Of a DNA stretch of 28,695 bases, positions 7,774 to 15,150 are shown piece after piece. The translations under genes were made by a program, and so were the position numbers. This stretch comes from Terrimonas_A sp040509495. Its GTDB lineage: Bacteria > Bacteroidota > Bacteroidia > Chitinophagales > Chitinophagaceae. The notes under the pieces were generated by a model. That model had not been told where the DNA came from. It saw only the letters and a list, made by a program, of their open reading frames with translations, and made no database searches. Numbering within the stretch: the first letter of the stretch is position 1; every line of letters begins with the position of its first letter. Location: positions 1 through 28,695 of the forward strand of contig JBEVKW010000486.1 of the NCBI GenBank assembly GCA_040509495.1, in the 5' to 3' direction.

Positions 7774-7844
7774 AGGTCCCGAGCGGATTCGAACCGCTGT
7801 ACGAGCTTTTGCAGAGCTCTGCCTAGCCACTCGGCCACAGGACC
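7774..7844 (-). tRNA. tRNA-Cys (GCA)
   Basis: This is a 71-base cloverleaf on the minus strand. The acceptor stem GGTCCTG pairs with CGGGACC (one G-U), the D stem is GCC/GGC, the anticodon stem GAGCT/AGCTC encloses the loop CTGCAAA with anticodon GCA, and the T arm is AGCGG-TTCGAAT-CCGCT. The discriminator base is T, as expected for cysteine tRNA. The 3' CCA is not encoded and must be added afterwards. A -7 element lies 47 bases upstream and a terminator directly downstream. Confidence 0.97.
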
Positions 7845-7860
7845 AGCTATCTTCAAACCC

Positions 7861-7872
7861 GGGTAATTACCC
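7861..7872. repeat. 12-bp perfect palindrome GGGTAATTACCC
   Basis: This self-complementary site lies between the tRNA-Cys gene and its promoter, in the predicted 5' leader of the tRNA precursor. It could be a protein-binding site or a small hairpin in the precursor. There is no direct evidence for either. Confidence 0.35.
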
Positions 7873-7878
7873 TTGTTT

Positions 7879-7909
7879 TTTGGACAGGCGCAAAAATAGG
7901 ATATTTTTG
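7879..7909 (+). promoter_or_regulatory. Promoter of the phosphorylase gene
   Basis: TTTG at 7879-7882 and TATTTTTG at 7902-7909 are separated by 19 bases and match the Bacteroidota -33 TTTG / -7 TAnnTTTG promoter. The predicted start of transcription is near 7915, giving a leader of about 32 bases before the ATG at 7947. Confidence 0.7.
7891..7898 (-). promoter_or_regulatory. -7 element of the tRNA-Cys promoter
   Basis: On the minus strand the sequence reads TATTTTTG, an exact TAnnTTTG match pointing at the tRNA. It is a mirror image of the plus-strand -7 element 3 bases away (7902-7909), so the two promoters share the same DNA. Confidence 0.6.
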
Positions 7910-7946
7910 ATTAATAAACAGAAGGTTTTCTAATTAAATAAGTTAT

Positions 7947-8828
7947 ATGAACCGAATTGCAGAGTCCGAACTGATAATCAACCCGAGGGGCGCCGTCTAT
8001 CACCTTGATCTGAGGCCCGAAGAAATCGCCGGTACTGTGATCACTGTGGGAGATCCCGACCGCGTAAAAGAAGTCAGCAAATACTTTGACTCTATCGAAG
8101 TTCAACGACAACACCGGGAGTTCGTTTCTCATACAGGCTATGTCGGCAAAAAAAGACTAACGGTATTATCCTCAGGAATCGGACCAGATAACATTGATAT
8201 AGTGTTGAACGAACTCGACGCACTGGTCAATATTGATTTTGAGACCCGGCTCATCAAGTCCGAACTGAAAGCCCTCAATATTATCCGGATCGGCACCTCA
8301 GGCTCCTTGCAGGCGGATATTCCCGTTGATCATTTCGTTGCCTCCACACACGGACTGGGCATCGATAACCTGCTCAATTTCTACCGGCATGAGCATAACG
8401 AAGAAGAAAACCAATTACTTCATTCTTTTGTTACACATACACAGATACATGGACAGATAGGCAACCCATATGTAAGTGGTGCGGCCCCTTCCCTGCTCAA
8501 GCATTTTGTAAAAGATTTTCACCACGGCATTACCGTGACCTGCCCGGGATTCTATGGCCCCCAGGGCAGAATTCTAAGATTGGGCGTGCGAAACCCGGCC
8601 CTCATCAATCGGCTCACCGATTTCAGATTCGGCCAGCACCGCATCACCAATTTCGAAATGGAAACCTCCGCCATCTATGGCCTCGGCAGACTACTAGGAC
8701 ATAATTGCCTAGCAATCAATGCCATTGTCGCCAACCGCGTTGCACAGGAATTCTCCAAAGACGGGAAAGCGGCAGTGGAAAAGCTCATACAGAAATTCAT
8801 CGGCATTTTTGCAGAGGAGATGTTGTAG
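7947..8828 (+). CDS. Nucleoside phosphorylase, uridine phosphorylase-like
   Basis: A 293-residue member of the NP-I nucleoside phosphorylase family. These enzymes split a (deoxy)nucleoside with phosphate into a base and (deoxy)ribose-1-phosphate in the salvage pathway. Visible signatures are the phosphate-binding GDPDRV (35-40), the SSGIGPDNIDIVLNEL segment, IRIGTSGSLQ, and the nucleoside-binding FEMETSAIYGL (236-246), whose Glu-Met-Glu contacts the ribose. The length is slightly greater than that of the 250-residue E. coli Udp, as is common in Bacteroidota. It is transcribed alone from a promoter divergent to tRNA-Cys. The preference for uridine rather than another nucleoside is not proven by sequence. 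Confidence 0.9.
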   Translation: MNRIAESELIINPRGAVYHLDLRPEEIAGTVITVGDPDRVKEVSKYFDSIEVQRQHREFVSHTGYVGKKRLTVLSSGIGPDNIDIVLNELDALVNIDFETRLIKSELKALNIIRIGTSGSLQADIPVDHFVASTHGLGIDNLLNFYRHEHNEEENQLLHSFVTHTQIHGQIGNPYVSGAAPSLLKHFVKDFHHGITVTCPGFYGPQGRILRLGVRNPALINRLTDFRFGQHRITNFEMETSAIYGLGRLLGHNCLAINAIVANRVAQEFSKDGKAAVEKLIQKFIGIFAEEML

Positions 8829-8845
8829 GCCGGTTTGTTGGCGAA

Positions 8846-9020
8846 GGTTTCTGTAGTTACAGAGGTTTCAGTAGTTCTATTATTTCGAGCTGCCCGGGTT
8901 CATGTTCATACCCCTGTGAATTTATGGAACCTCTGAAACTTATGGAAACTAAGTTAGCTATGAAACTTCTGGAACCTGTGAAACTTATGAAACCTCCCAA
9001 ACTTATGAAACCTCCCAAAC
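8846..9020. repeat. Intergenic inverted repeat block, 18-base period
   Basis: The left part (8846-8880) repeats GGTTTCnGTAGTT with a period of 18. The right part (8921-9020) is the complementary type and ends in two perfect tandem copies of AAACTTATGAAACCTCCC (8981-8998 and 8999-9016). Left and right can pair imperfectly (8862-8878 with 8927-8943, about 13 of 17). It fills most of the spacer between the phosphorylase and dapF, and ends next to the dapF -7 element. Confidence 0.7.
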
Positions 9021-9026
9021 CTTTCA

Positions 9027-9034
9027 TACTTTTG
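9027..9034 (+). promoter_or_regulatory. -7 promoter element TACTTTTG of dapF
   Basis: This is an exact match to TAnnTTTG ending 8 bases before the dapF ATG. The mRNA leader would be at most a few bases. No TTTG element is present at the -33 distance, which lies inside the repeat block. Confidence 0.55.
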
Positions 9035-9042
9035 TCGACTTT

Positions 9043-9828
9043 ATGACGCTGAAATTCTACAAATACCAGGGCACCGGCAACGACTTTATCCTGGCAGACA
9101 ATCGCACCAATGAATATTCCTCGCTAACGACCGATCAGATCCGCCGGCTGTGTGATCGCAGGTTTGGCATTGGCGCTGACGGTCTTATGCTGTTGAACCA
9201 GAAAACAGGATATGATTTTGAAATGAAATATTTCAACGCAGATGGCCGCGAAGGAAGCATGTGCGGCAATGGCGGACGTTGCATTACTAAATTCGCATAC
9301 CATCTCGGCATCCACCGTATCGATTACAAGTTTATGGCCGTCGACGGCGAACATGAAGCAGAGATCGACCCTGACGGGATCGTTTCCCTCAAAATGAAAG
9401 ACGTCGACAAGATCCGCCGCTTTCACAGCGATTTTATCCTGAACACCGGCTCTCCGCATTATATCAAACCAGTCAATGAAGTAATGGACATCGACGTTTA
9501 CAAAAAAGGACGTGATATCCGCTACAGTAAAGATTTTGAAGCAGAAGGGATCAACGTCAATTTTGTAGAACAGGTGACCGATGACAAGATCATCGTCCGC
9601 ACATACGAACGCGGCGTGGAAGATGAAACTTATTCATGCGGCACCGGCGTTACAGCCGCGGCACTCGTCTACTACCACAACGAGAACGGCTTTAATGACG
9701 TGGAAGTAAAAACACTCGGCGGCACACTGACCGTTGAATTTGACAGAATGGGCGAAGAAAAATATGCCAATATCTGGCTTTGCGGACCAGCGGAAAAGGT
9801 GTTTGAAGGAGAAGTGGTAGTTAAGTAA
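9043..9828 (+). CDS. dapF: Diaminopimelate epimerase
   Basis: A 261-residue cytoplasmic enzyme that converts LL-2,6-diaminopimelate to the meso form, the precursor of lysine and of peptidoglycan. It works without a cofactor, using two cysteines as acid and base. Both are visible: Cys74 in MCGNGGRC and Cys199 in SCGTGVTAA. The N-terminus (KYQGTGNDFILADN) and the substrate-binding GNGGR and ERGVEDET segments are typical. The length matches the family. The start codon directly follows a TACTTTTG element. The stop codon overlaps the first arm of an 18-bp inverted repeat. Confidence 0.97.
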   Translation: MTLKFYKYQGTGNDFILADNRTNEYSSLTTDQIRRLCDRRFGIGADGLMLLNQKTGYDFEMKYFNADGREGSMCGNGGRCITKFAYHLGIHRIDYKFMAVDGEHEAEIDPDGIVSLKMKDVDKIRRFHSDFILNTGSPHYIKPVNEVMDIDVYKKGRDIRYSKDFEAEGINVNFVEQVTDDKIIVRTYERGVEDETYSCGTGVTAAALVYYHNENGFNDVEVKTLGGTLTVEFDRMGEEKYANIWLCGPAEKVFEGEVVVK

Positions 9829-9931
9829 AATTCAAAAGTAAAAAGTAAAAACAGATCCCGGAAGCCGAAACAGTCTCCGACGCCAGCGGCCCATTTTTTA
9901 CTTTTGAATTTTGACTTTTTACTTTTTACTT
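9827..9931. repeat. Intergenic inverted repeat block, GTAAAAA heptamers
   Basis: The left arm at 9827-9844 and the right arm at 9895-9912 are an 18-bp perfect inverted repeat (AAAATTCAAAAGTAAAAA) enclosing a 50-base loop. A second pairing is also perfect: 9836-9851 with 9916-9931 (16 bp), because the right arm is duplicated. The block occupies the spacer between dapF and the CorA gene, starting at the dapF stop codon. The right arm contains a TAnnTTTG sequence (9899-9906). Confidence 0.8.
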
Positions 9932-9937
9932 CCCCCC

Positions 9938-9945
9938 TATCTTTG
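9938..9945 (+). promoter_or_regulatory. -7 promoter element TATCTTTG of the CorA gene
   Basis: This is an exact TAnnTTTG match ending 3 bases before the ATG at 9949, so the transcript probably starts at the start codon itself. TTTG at 9910-9913 is 24 bases upstream, slightly more than the usual spacing. Confidence 0.55.
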
Positions 9946-9948
9946 CTT

Positions 9949-10887
9949 ATGATCCAGTATTTCAAAAACATCAACCACACTACGGTCGAAGTAGATAAGC
10001 CCGAAGAAGGAACCTGGGTCAATGTATTACCCCCATTGAAGCAGGAAGAGTTTACCGAACTCTCAAATAAGCTCGATATTCCGATCGATTTCCTGACGGA
10101 TTCACTGGATATCGATGAAAGAAGCCGTTTCGAAAAAGATTCAACTGTAAAGCTGCTGGTGATCAAAACACCAACTGAAAACAACTCCTTCAACGAAAGC
10201 GATGCTTACTATATCACGATCCCCATCTGCGTTATTCTCACCCATACCCAGATCGTGACCGTTAATTCATTCGAAAATCCTGCGATCAAAAAATTCCTGA
10301 GCACATTTCAGAACCGTCATCCCGATAAGAAGAATATGATGGTGCTCAAGATCTTTGAGAAAGTAGTGCAGAATTTCATGGAGCACCTGAAAGAGATCAA
10401 CCAACGCAGAAACGTATTTGAACAGAAATTGTATGATGCCAGCCGTAATGAACACCTGCTCGAACTCATGCGTATCCAGAAAAGCCTGGTATACTTTGTA
10501 ACAGCCATCCGCTCGAACGAATTATTGTTCATCAAGCTGGAAAGGACCAACTTTCTGGGTCTGAATGAAGAAGAGAAAGAGTTCCTGAATGACCTGATCG
10601 TAGATAACTCACAGGCCCTTGAAATGGCCAATATCTACACCAATATCCTCAGCAGTACGCTTGATGCCTTTGCAAGCATCATTGCCAACAACCAGAACCA
10701 GGTATTGAAAAGACTGGCAGTGATCACCATCGTACTCACTTTTCCTGTATTGATCTCAAGTTTGTTTGGAATGAATGTACCCAGCGGATTCGAACATTCC
10801 CCTTACGCATTCTATATCGTCGTATTCCTTTCGCTAGCCATCGCACTGATCGTTGGCTGGTTATTTCTCCGTAAAAAAATCATCTGA
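9949..10887 (+). CDS. corA: CorA-family magnesium/divalent cation channel
   Basis: A 312-residue inner-membrane protein of the CorA metal ion transporter family. The large N-terminal cytoplasmic domain ends in long helices (residues about 120-250), followed by two C-terminal transmembrane segments. The first ends in the hallmark GMN selectivity motif (274-276, FGMNVPSG) and the second is followed by a basic tail RKKII. CorA proteins form pentamers that admit Mg2+ (sometimes Co2+ or Ni2+). An in-frame ATG at 9904 lies inside a repeat arm and was rejected in favour of 9949, which follows a -7 element. A NUDIX gene begins 5 bases after the stop. Confidence 0.93.
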   Translation: MIQYFKNINHTTVEVDKPEEGTWVNVLPPLKQEEFTELSNKLDIPIDFLTDSLDIDERSRFEKDSTVKLLVIKTPTENNSFNESDAYYITIPICVILTHTQIVTVNSFENPAIKKFLSTFQNRHPDKKNMMVLKIFEKVVQNFMEHLKEINQRRNVFEQKLYDASRNEHLLELMRIQKSLVYFVTAIRSNELLFIKLERTNFLGLNEEEKEFLNDLIVDNSQALEMANIYTNILSSTLDAFASIIANNQNQVLKRLAVITIVLTFPVLISSLFGMNVPSGFEHSPYAFYIVVFLSLAIALIVGWLFLRKKII

Positions 10888-10892
10888 GATAA

Positions 10893-11360
10893 ATGCATTT
10901 CTTTAATATCCGCGTATACGGCATCCTGATAAATGATCAACAACAGGTGCTCGTTAGCGATGAATATATCCGTGGTAATTATTACACAAAATTCCCGGGC
11001 GGCGGATTAGAATTCGGGGAAGGCACGCGTGATTGCCTGAAGCGGGAGTTCAAAGAAGAAATGGACCTTGATGTTGAAGTAGGTGATCATATCTACACTA
11101 CAGACTTTTTCCAGATGTCTGCTTTCAATCCGGAACATCAGATCATTTCGATCTACTATTTTGCAAAAGGGCTGGAAGAGATCAAAGCACCCCTGCGGGA
11201 TAAGAAATTTGATTTTGACGAACGGGAAATGGAGATGTACCGGGCGAAGGGTGAAACGGAAACGTTCCGGTTTGTTGATTGGGAAGATTTTTCTTCGGAG
11301 GCAGTGACCTTGCCGATCGATAAAGTGGTGGCGGATCTTCTTAAAACCCGAATGGCGTAG
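10893..11360 (+). CDS. NUDIX hydrolase
   Basis: A 155-residue NUDIX protein, which hydrolyses a nucleoside diphosphate linked to another group. The NUDIX box spans residues 37-59 (GGLEFGEGTRDCLKREFKEE followed by MDL): the Gly, the Glu and the REFKEE metal-binding core are all present, but the usual Gly after EE-x is Asp here. Many family members carry variants at this place. The substrate cannot be told from sequence. It starts 5 bases after the CorA gene, so the two are co-transcribed. The stop is followed after 2 bases by a 22-bp inverted repeat. Confidence 0.9.
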   Translation: MHFFNIRVYGILINDQQQVLVSDEYIRGNYYTKFPGGGLEFGEGTRDCLKREFKEEMDLDVEVGDHIYTTDFFQMSAFNPEHQIISIYYFAKGLEEIKAPLRDKKFDFDEREMEMYRAKGETETFRFVDWEDFSSEAVTLPIDKVVADLLKTRMA

Positions 11361-11362
11361 GA

Positions 11363-11464
11363 GTATCGCAGAGGACGCAAAGGTGGCGCAAGGAGCGCAA
11401 AGAACTCTGCGTACTTTACGGAACCTTTGCGTACTCTGCGAAACCTTTGCGTCCTCTGCGATAC
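11363..11464. repeat. 22-bp perfect inverted repeat of GCAAAG/CTTTGC units
   Basis: The arms 11363-11384 and 11443-11464 are perfect complements over 22 bases. The stem continues imperfectly inward through repeated GCGCAAAG-type and CTTTGCG/CTCTGCG-type units about 9 bases apart. It starts 2 bases after the NUDIX stop and ends 2 bases before the stop of the convergent transporter gene, so it can serve as a shared terminator for both. It has no T tract. Confidence 0.8.
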
Positions 11465-11466
11465 GC

Positions 11467-12270
11467 TTACGCGGCTTCATCCCCCATAGCAGCCCTTCTC
11501 ATTTGAGCGGCCGTATCATGCCCGAGGTAACGCTCTATCAGGTTATGCACGAGGTAGATCACCGGCGTTAATACAACCGCCATGAAAAATTTGTAAATAT
11601 AATTGCCTACGCAGATCGTCATCACCAGTGCAAATGACCATGGCTGCCCCTGACCGGAAGATATCCGCGGCCCGATATAAAAGGCAATAAACAATACGAC
11701 AAAGCTGTCAACAAATTGAGAGATCACCGTTGAACCGGTTGAACGAAGCCAGATCTTTTTTTCTCCCGTCATCTGTTTGATCTTATGAAAGATCCATACG
11801 TCCAGGATCTGCCCAATCAGAAAAGCGACCAGCGATCCTATAATGATCCATGAACTTTGTCCGAGTATTGACCGGTACGCCACATCCGCATCAGTGATCC
11901 CCTGAGCAGCATAATTACCGGTCCAGAAATCTGCAGGCGTCAGATGGATTGCCCCCTGGAACATAATGAATGTATAAGCGATCAATCCAACTGCAAGAAA
12001 TGACAGGAACCGGACACCTTTCATTCCGTAATACTCATTGATCGTGTCTGTCATAATAAAAACTACGGGCCACAATAGCACTCCCGCTGTAAGGTTGAAC
12101 GAAAAGGTATTCCCGAATAAGCTGATCTCAAACGGCGCAATCCCAAACGTTTTCTCCAGCGAAAAGATCTTCACCCCGATCACTTCAGCGATCAGGGCAT
12201 TCGCAATAAAAAAACCGGCCAGGATCAGGAATAGTCGGGTTGGTTTGTTTTTAATTATAGCCTGGATCAT
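11467..12270 (-). CDS. Queuosine precursor transporter, YhhQ/VUT family
   Basis: A 267-residue integral membrane protein of the YhhQ (vitamin uptake transporter) family, which in E. coli imports the queuosine precursors preQ0 and preQ1. There are about six transmembrane helices. Family features include the N-terminal FFIANALIAEVIGVKIF helix, TAGVLLWPVVFIMTDTINEYYG and the conserved helix GQILDVWIFHKIKQMTG. The sequence STGSTVISQFVDSFVVLFIAFYIG is also typical of the family. The N-terminus overlaps the end of an upstream small membrane-protein gene by 20 bases, implying coupled translation. The C-terminal tail (RRAAMGDEAA) ends beside the inverted repeat. Confidence 0.9.
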   Translation of the reverse strand: MIQAIIKNKPTRLFLILAGFFIANALIAEVIGVKIFSLEKTFGIAPFEISLFGNTFSFNLTAGVLLWPVVFIMTDTINEYYGMKGVRFLSFLAVGLIAYTFIMFQGAIHLTPADFWTGNYAAQGITDADVAYRSILGQSSWIIIGSLVAFLIGQILDVWIFHKIKQMTGEKKIWLRSTGSTVISQFVDSFVVLFIAFYIGPRISSGQGQPWSFALVMTICVGNYIYKFFMAVVLTPVIYLVHNLIERYLGHDTAAQMRRAAMGDEAA

Positions 12271-12553
12271 TTATAACAAGTATATAAAGCACAAGAATTA
12301 CAAGAAAAAACAAATTACTGACGATCAGCCAAAGTGGAACATATGGTATCAGCTTTCTTTTCACAAACAATACGATCAGATAACACAGGTTCACAACAGG
12401 CACAAGTATACCGCCCATCAAATAGCCCAGGATCACGATAAACGATGTTGTACCGTCATCATTGGTCCAATCCGTGAACCGGAGTGAGAACGCGAGAAGG
12501 AAAAAAAAGCCGCAGATAAAGGCCAATCTGGACAAAAATAATAGCCAGCGCAT
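12251..12553 (-). CDS. Small membrane protein, hypothetical
   Basis: A 100-residue protein with three hydrophobic helices: roughly residues 4-22, 38-65 and 74-93. Short charged loops lie between them (FTDWTNDDGT and VKRKLIP). The overlap of 20 bases with the downstream queuosine-precursor transporter suggests that the two are translated together. I do not recognise a family; a role linked to the transporter is only inferred from the overlap. A near-consensus -7 sequence (TATTTTAG, one mismatch) lies just upstream on the same strand. Confidence 0.65.
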   Translation of the reverse strand: MRWLLFLSRLAFICGFFFLLAFSLRFTDWTNDDGTTSFIVILGYLMGGILVPVVNLCYLIVLFVKRKLIPYVPLWLIVSNLFFLVILVLYILVINDPGYN

Positions 12554-12666
12554 CAGTGATTTTCGTCTAAAATAGCATTATTTTGTCAGCCCGGGCTCCA
12601 AAGCTTTCCACCTGAAATGGACAACTGGAATAACAGCCCTTCGCTTAATAAATAAAAGACAACCGG

Positions 12667-15150
12667 ATGAAAAACGATCTTGTAAAGAAGATACTTCCCC
12701 ATATCATCGCAGTCCTGATCTTCCTAATTGTTTCCGTGATTTTCTGCAAACCCGCACTGGACGGCAATGTGCTGAACCAGCACGATATTGTAGGCTGGAA
12801 AGGGATGGCGCAGAGTGCGTTTGACTACAAGGAAAAGAACGGACATTACCCTTTGTGGAACACAAATGTATTCGCAGGTATGCCGAACTACATGATCGCC
12901 ATGGAAGGAAAAACCGTTATGCCAAACATGAACAAAGTGCTGGCACTGGGCCTTCCTGAACCGATCAGTTTTTTCTTCCTTGCATGTATCTCATTTTACA
13001 TTCTCTGCCTTTCATTCAGTCTCAGGCCAATTGTAGGCATATTCGGAGCGCTTGCTTTCGCATTCGCTACGTATAACCCGATCATCATCTCCGCGGGTCA
13101 CGTTACCAAAATGTATGCGATCGCCTACATGCCTTTCCTGCTGGCAGGTTTGATCAACACATACGAAAAAAGATACTGGCTCGGGCTGGCATTAACAACG
13201 TTGGGGACCTACGTTCTCTTAAATGCCAACCACCCCCAGATCAGTTACTATTTCTTTATCGCCGCAGCGATCATTACGATCTCCTATCTCGTTATATGGA
13301 TCCGGCAAAAAGAATGGAAACATCTCGGCATCGCCTTTGGCATTACCCTGCTGGCAGCTATTGCGGGAATGGCCACCACAGCCTTAAGCCTGATGACCTC
13401 CACCGAATATGCCAAAGCAACGATCAGAGGCGGAACAAATGTTGCCATCAAAGGAGATAGCGTAACCGTCAACAAAACAGATGGCCTCGATACAGAATAT
13501 GCTTTCTCCTATAGTCTTGGACGTGGCGAAGAACTTACGCTGCTAATGCCGAATGCATATGGCGGCAGCAGAAGAGATCCTGCAAGCGACGATTCCCATG
13601 TGATCGAACGGCTTACAGCGATGGGCGTACCTGAATCCGGCGCCATGCAATTGTCGGGACAACTATCTTCTCAATTCGGAAGGTTCTGGGGTGACCCAAA
13701 TTCATCGGGCGGTGGTCCGTTCTATTCCGGGGTGATCGTCTGTATCCTTGCGCTGCTCGGATTTGTATTATACAAGCATCCGCTTCGATGGGGCCTGCTG
13801 GCTATCGCAGTTCTTGGCGTAATGATGGCCTGGGGTAGATTCTTTATCGGCTTCAACATGTTCCTTTTCGAAAACCTGCCACTGTACTCAAAGTTCAGAT
13901 CGCCCTCCATTGCGATGATCATCCCGCAATTCATTATCCCCATCGCGGCCGTATTTGGATTACAGCTGCTATTCTTCCGCAATAACGCACAGGAATTGTT
14001 AAAAGCTGACTTCAAAAAAATCCTGTATTCACTGGGAGGACTTGCCGGATTACTTATCATACTTTATTTAATGATGGGATACAGCGCTCCTTTTGATGCT
14101 GACATTCTTGAAGGCCTCAAACAGAACACTGGCAAAGACGAAGTAGGCCGCGCGGTTGTTGCCGGTTTAAAACAAGACCGTAAAGCGCTTTTCGGAGCGC
14201 AGGTTCTCCGGACGATCGGCTTTATTGCACTTACGCTGGGACTGATCTGGGCTTACATGAAAAATATCCTGAAGCCAGTCATCGCTGTAGCGCTCTTCAC
14301 CCTGATCGCCTTTATCGACCTTTTTGTTGTCGACAAGAAATATTTGAATGATGAGAACTTCCGTTCAAAAGACGAAGAGGTTGCGCAAACCGCTACGCCA
14401 ACTGCGATAGATCAGCAGATCTTCGCAGATAAAGACCCTCACTTCAGAGTGTTCAATGCCGGAAACGAGCGATTCAGCGCCAGCGATTACCACTACCCAA
14501 CATTTCACCGCACATTGGGCGGTTATCACCCGGCTAAACTCCGGATCTACCAGGATGTGATCGAACGCTACCTGTATGGAGAAGACAACCGGCAGATCTT
14601 GAATATGCTCGACGCGAAATATATTGCGACAGTCAACCCGCAAACCGGCCAACCACTGCTGCTTCCAAATCCTAACGCATATGGCGCAGCCTGGCTTGTA
14701 AAAACTGTGCAAATGGTAACCGACGATGCTGCAGAATTACAGGCGATCGGCCGGACTAACCTGCGAGACACGGCAATCGTTCAGGCTTCTTTTGCCAAGA
14801 ACATTGCACAACCTCAATGGGATTCTGCAGCGACCCTTACACTGTCCAAATATGATGCAGACGAGATCGAATACAATTTCAATGCTGCCACTCAACAATT
14901 CGCAGTACTCAGTGAAATTTACTACCCCCTGGGTTGGAATGCCTATATCGACGGCAATAAAGTGGAGTATGTAAAAACAGATTATGCATTACGCGGACTA
15001 TCCATTCCCGCAGGCAAGCATACCATCAAATTTGTATTTGAACCTGGTTCATATAAAAAAGGATTGACCATTTCTTTCACTGCATCCATTCTCGTATTGA
15101 TACTGATACTGGGAGGATTGTTTATGGCGTGGAAACAATCAAAGAAGTAA
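12667..15150 (+). CDS. YfhO-family large membrane protein (GT-C-like)
   Basis: An 827-residue polytopic membrane protein of the YfhO family. About a dozen transmembrane helices fill the first 560 residues. A soluble, probably extracytoplasmic domain follows (about 570-795), and a final helix (about 798-818) precedes a basic tail. The first outside loop contains QHDIVGWKGMAQSAFDY and WNTNVFAGMPNYM, conserved in this family and in position like the acidic motif of GT-C glycosyltransferases. In Bacillus and Listeria, YfhO homologues transfer sugars from a polyprenyl phosphate carrier to teichoic acid. Its substrate in Bacteroidota is unknown. It stands next to the glycosyltransferase genes, which fits a role in surface glycan decoration. 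Confidence 0.88.
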   Translation: MKNDLVKKILPHIIAVLIFLIVSVIFCKPALDGNVLNQHDIVGWKGMAQSAFDYKEKNGHYPLWNTNVFAGMPNYMIAMEGKTVMPNMNKVLALGLPEPISFFFLACISFYILCLSFSLRPIVGIFGALAFAFATYNPIIISAGHVTKMYAIAYMPFLLAGLINTYEKRYWLGLALTTLGTYVLLNANHPQISYYFFIAAAIITISYLVIWIRQKEWKHLGIAFGITLLAAIAGMATTALSLMTSTEYAKATIRGGTNVAIKGDSVTVNKTDGLDTEYAFSYSLGRGEELTLLMPNAYGGSRRDPASDDSHVIERLTAMGVPESGAMQLSGQLSSQFGRFWGDPNSSGGGPFYSGVIVCILALLGFVLYKHPLRWGLLAIAVLGVMMAWGRFFIGFNMFLFENLPLYSKFRSPSIAMIIPQFIIPIAAVFGLQLLFFRNNAQELLKADFKKILYSLGGLAGLLIILYLMMGYSAPFDADILEGLKQNTGKDEVGRAVVAGLKQDRKALFGAQVLRTIGFIALTLGLIWAYMKNILKPVIAVALFTLIAFIDLFVVDKKYLNDENFRSKDEEVAQTATPTAIDQQIFADKDPHFRVFNAGNERFSASDYHYPTFHRTLGGYHPAKLRIYQDVIERYLYGEDNRQILNMLDAKYIATVNPQTGQPLLLPNPNAYGAAWLVKTVQMVTDDAAELQAIGRTNLRDTAIVQASFAKNIAQPQWDSAATLTLSKYDADEIEYNFNAATQQFAVLSEIYYPLGWNAYIDGNKVEYVKTDYALRGLSIPAGKHTIKFVFEPGSYKKGLTISFTASILVLILILGGLFMAWKQSKK

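Noticed and set aside
8846..9020. CRISPR-like array of short repeats
   Set aside because: The units are 18 bases, directly adjacent, degenerate and inverted halfway, with no spacers of constant length and no cas gene.
8705..9046. 113-codon ORF on the plus strand overlapping the phosphorylase and reading through the repeat block
   Set aside because: Its C-terminal half (repeated KLMKPPKLM-type residues) is just translated tandem repeat DNA, and it overlaps the strong phosphorylase frame.
9672..10193. 173-codon ORF on the minus strand across dapF and the CorA gene
   Set aside because: It is antisense to two well-supported genes and runs through the inverted repeat, giving runs of Lys and Ser with no motif.
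11007..11480. 157-codon ORF on the minus strand over the NUDIX gene
   Set aside because: Its start comes from the 22-bp repeat arms and the rest is antisense to the NUDIX frame.
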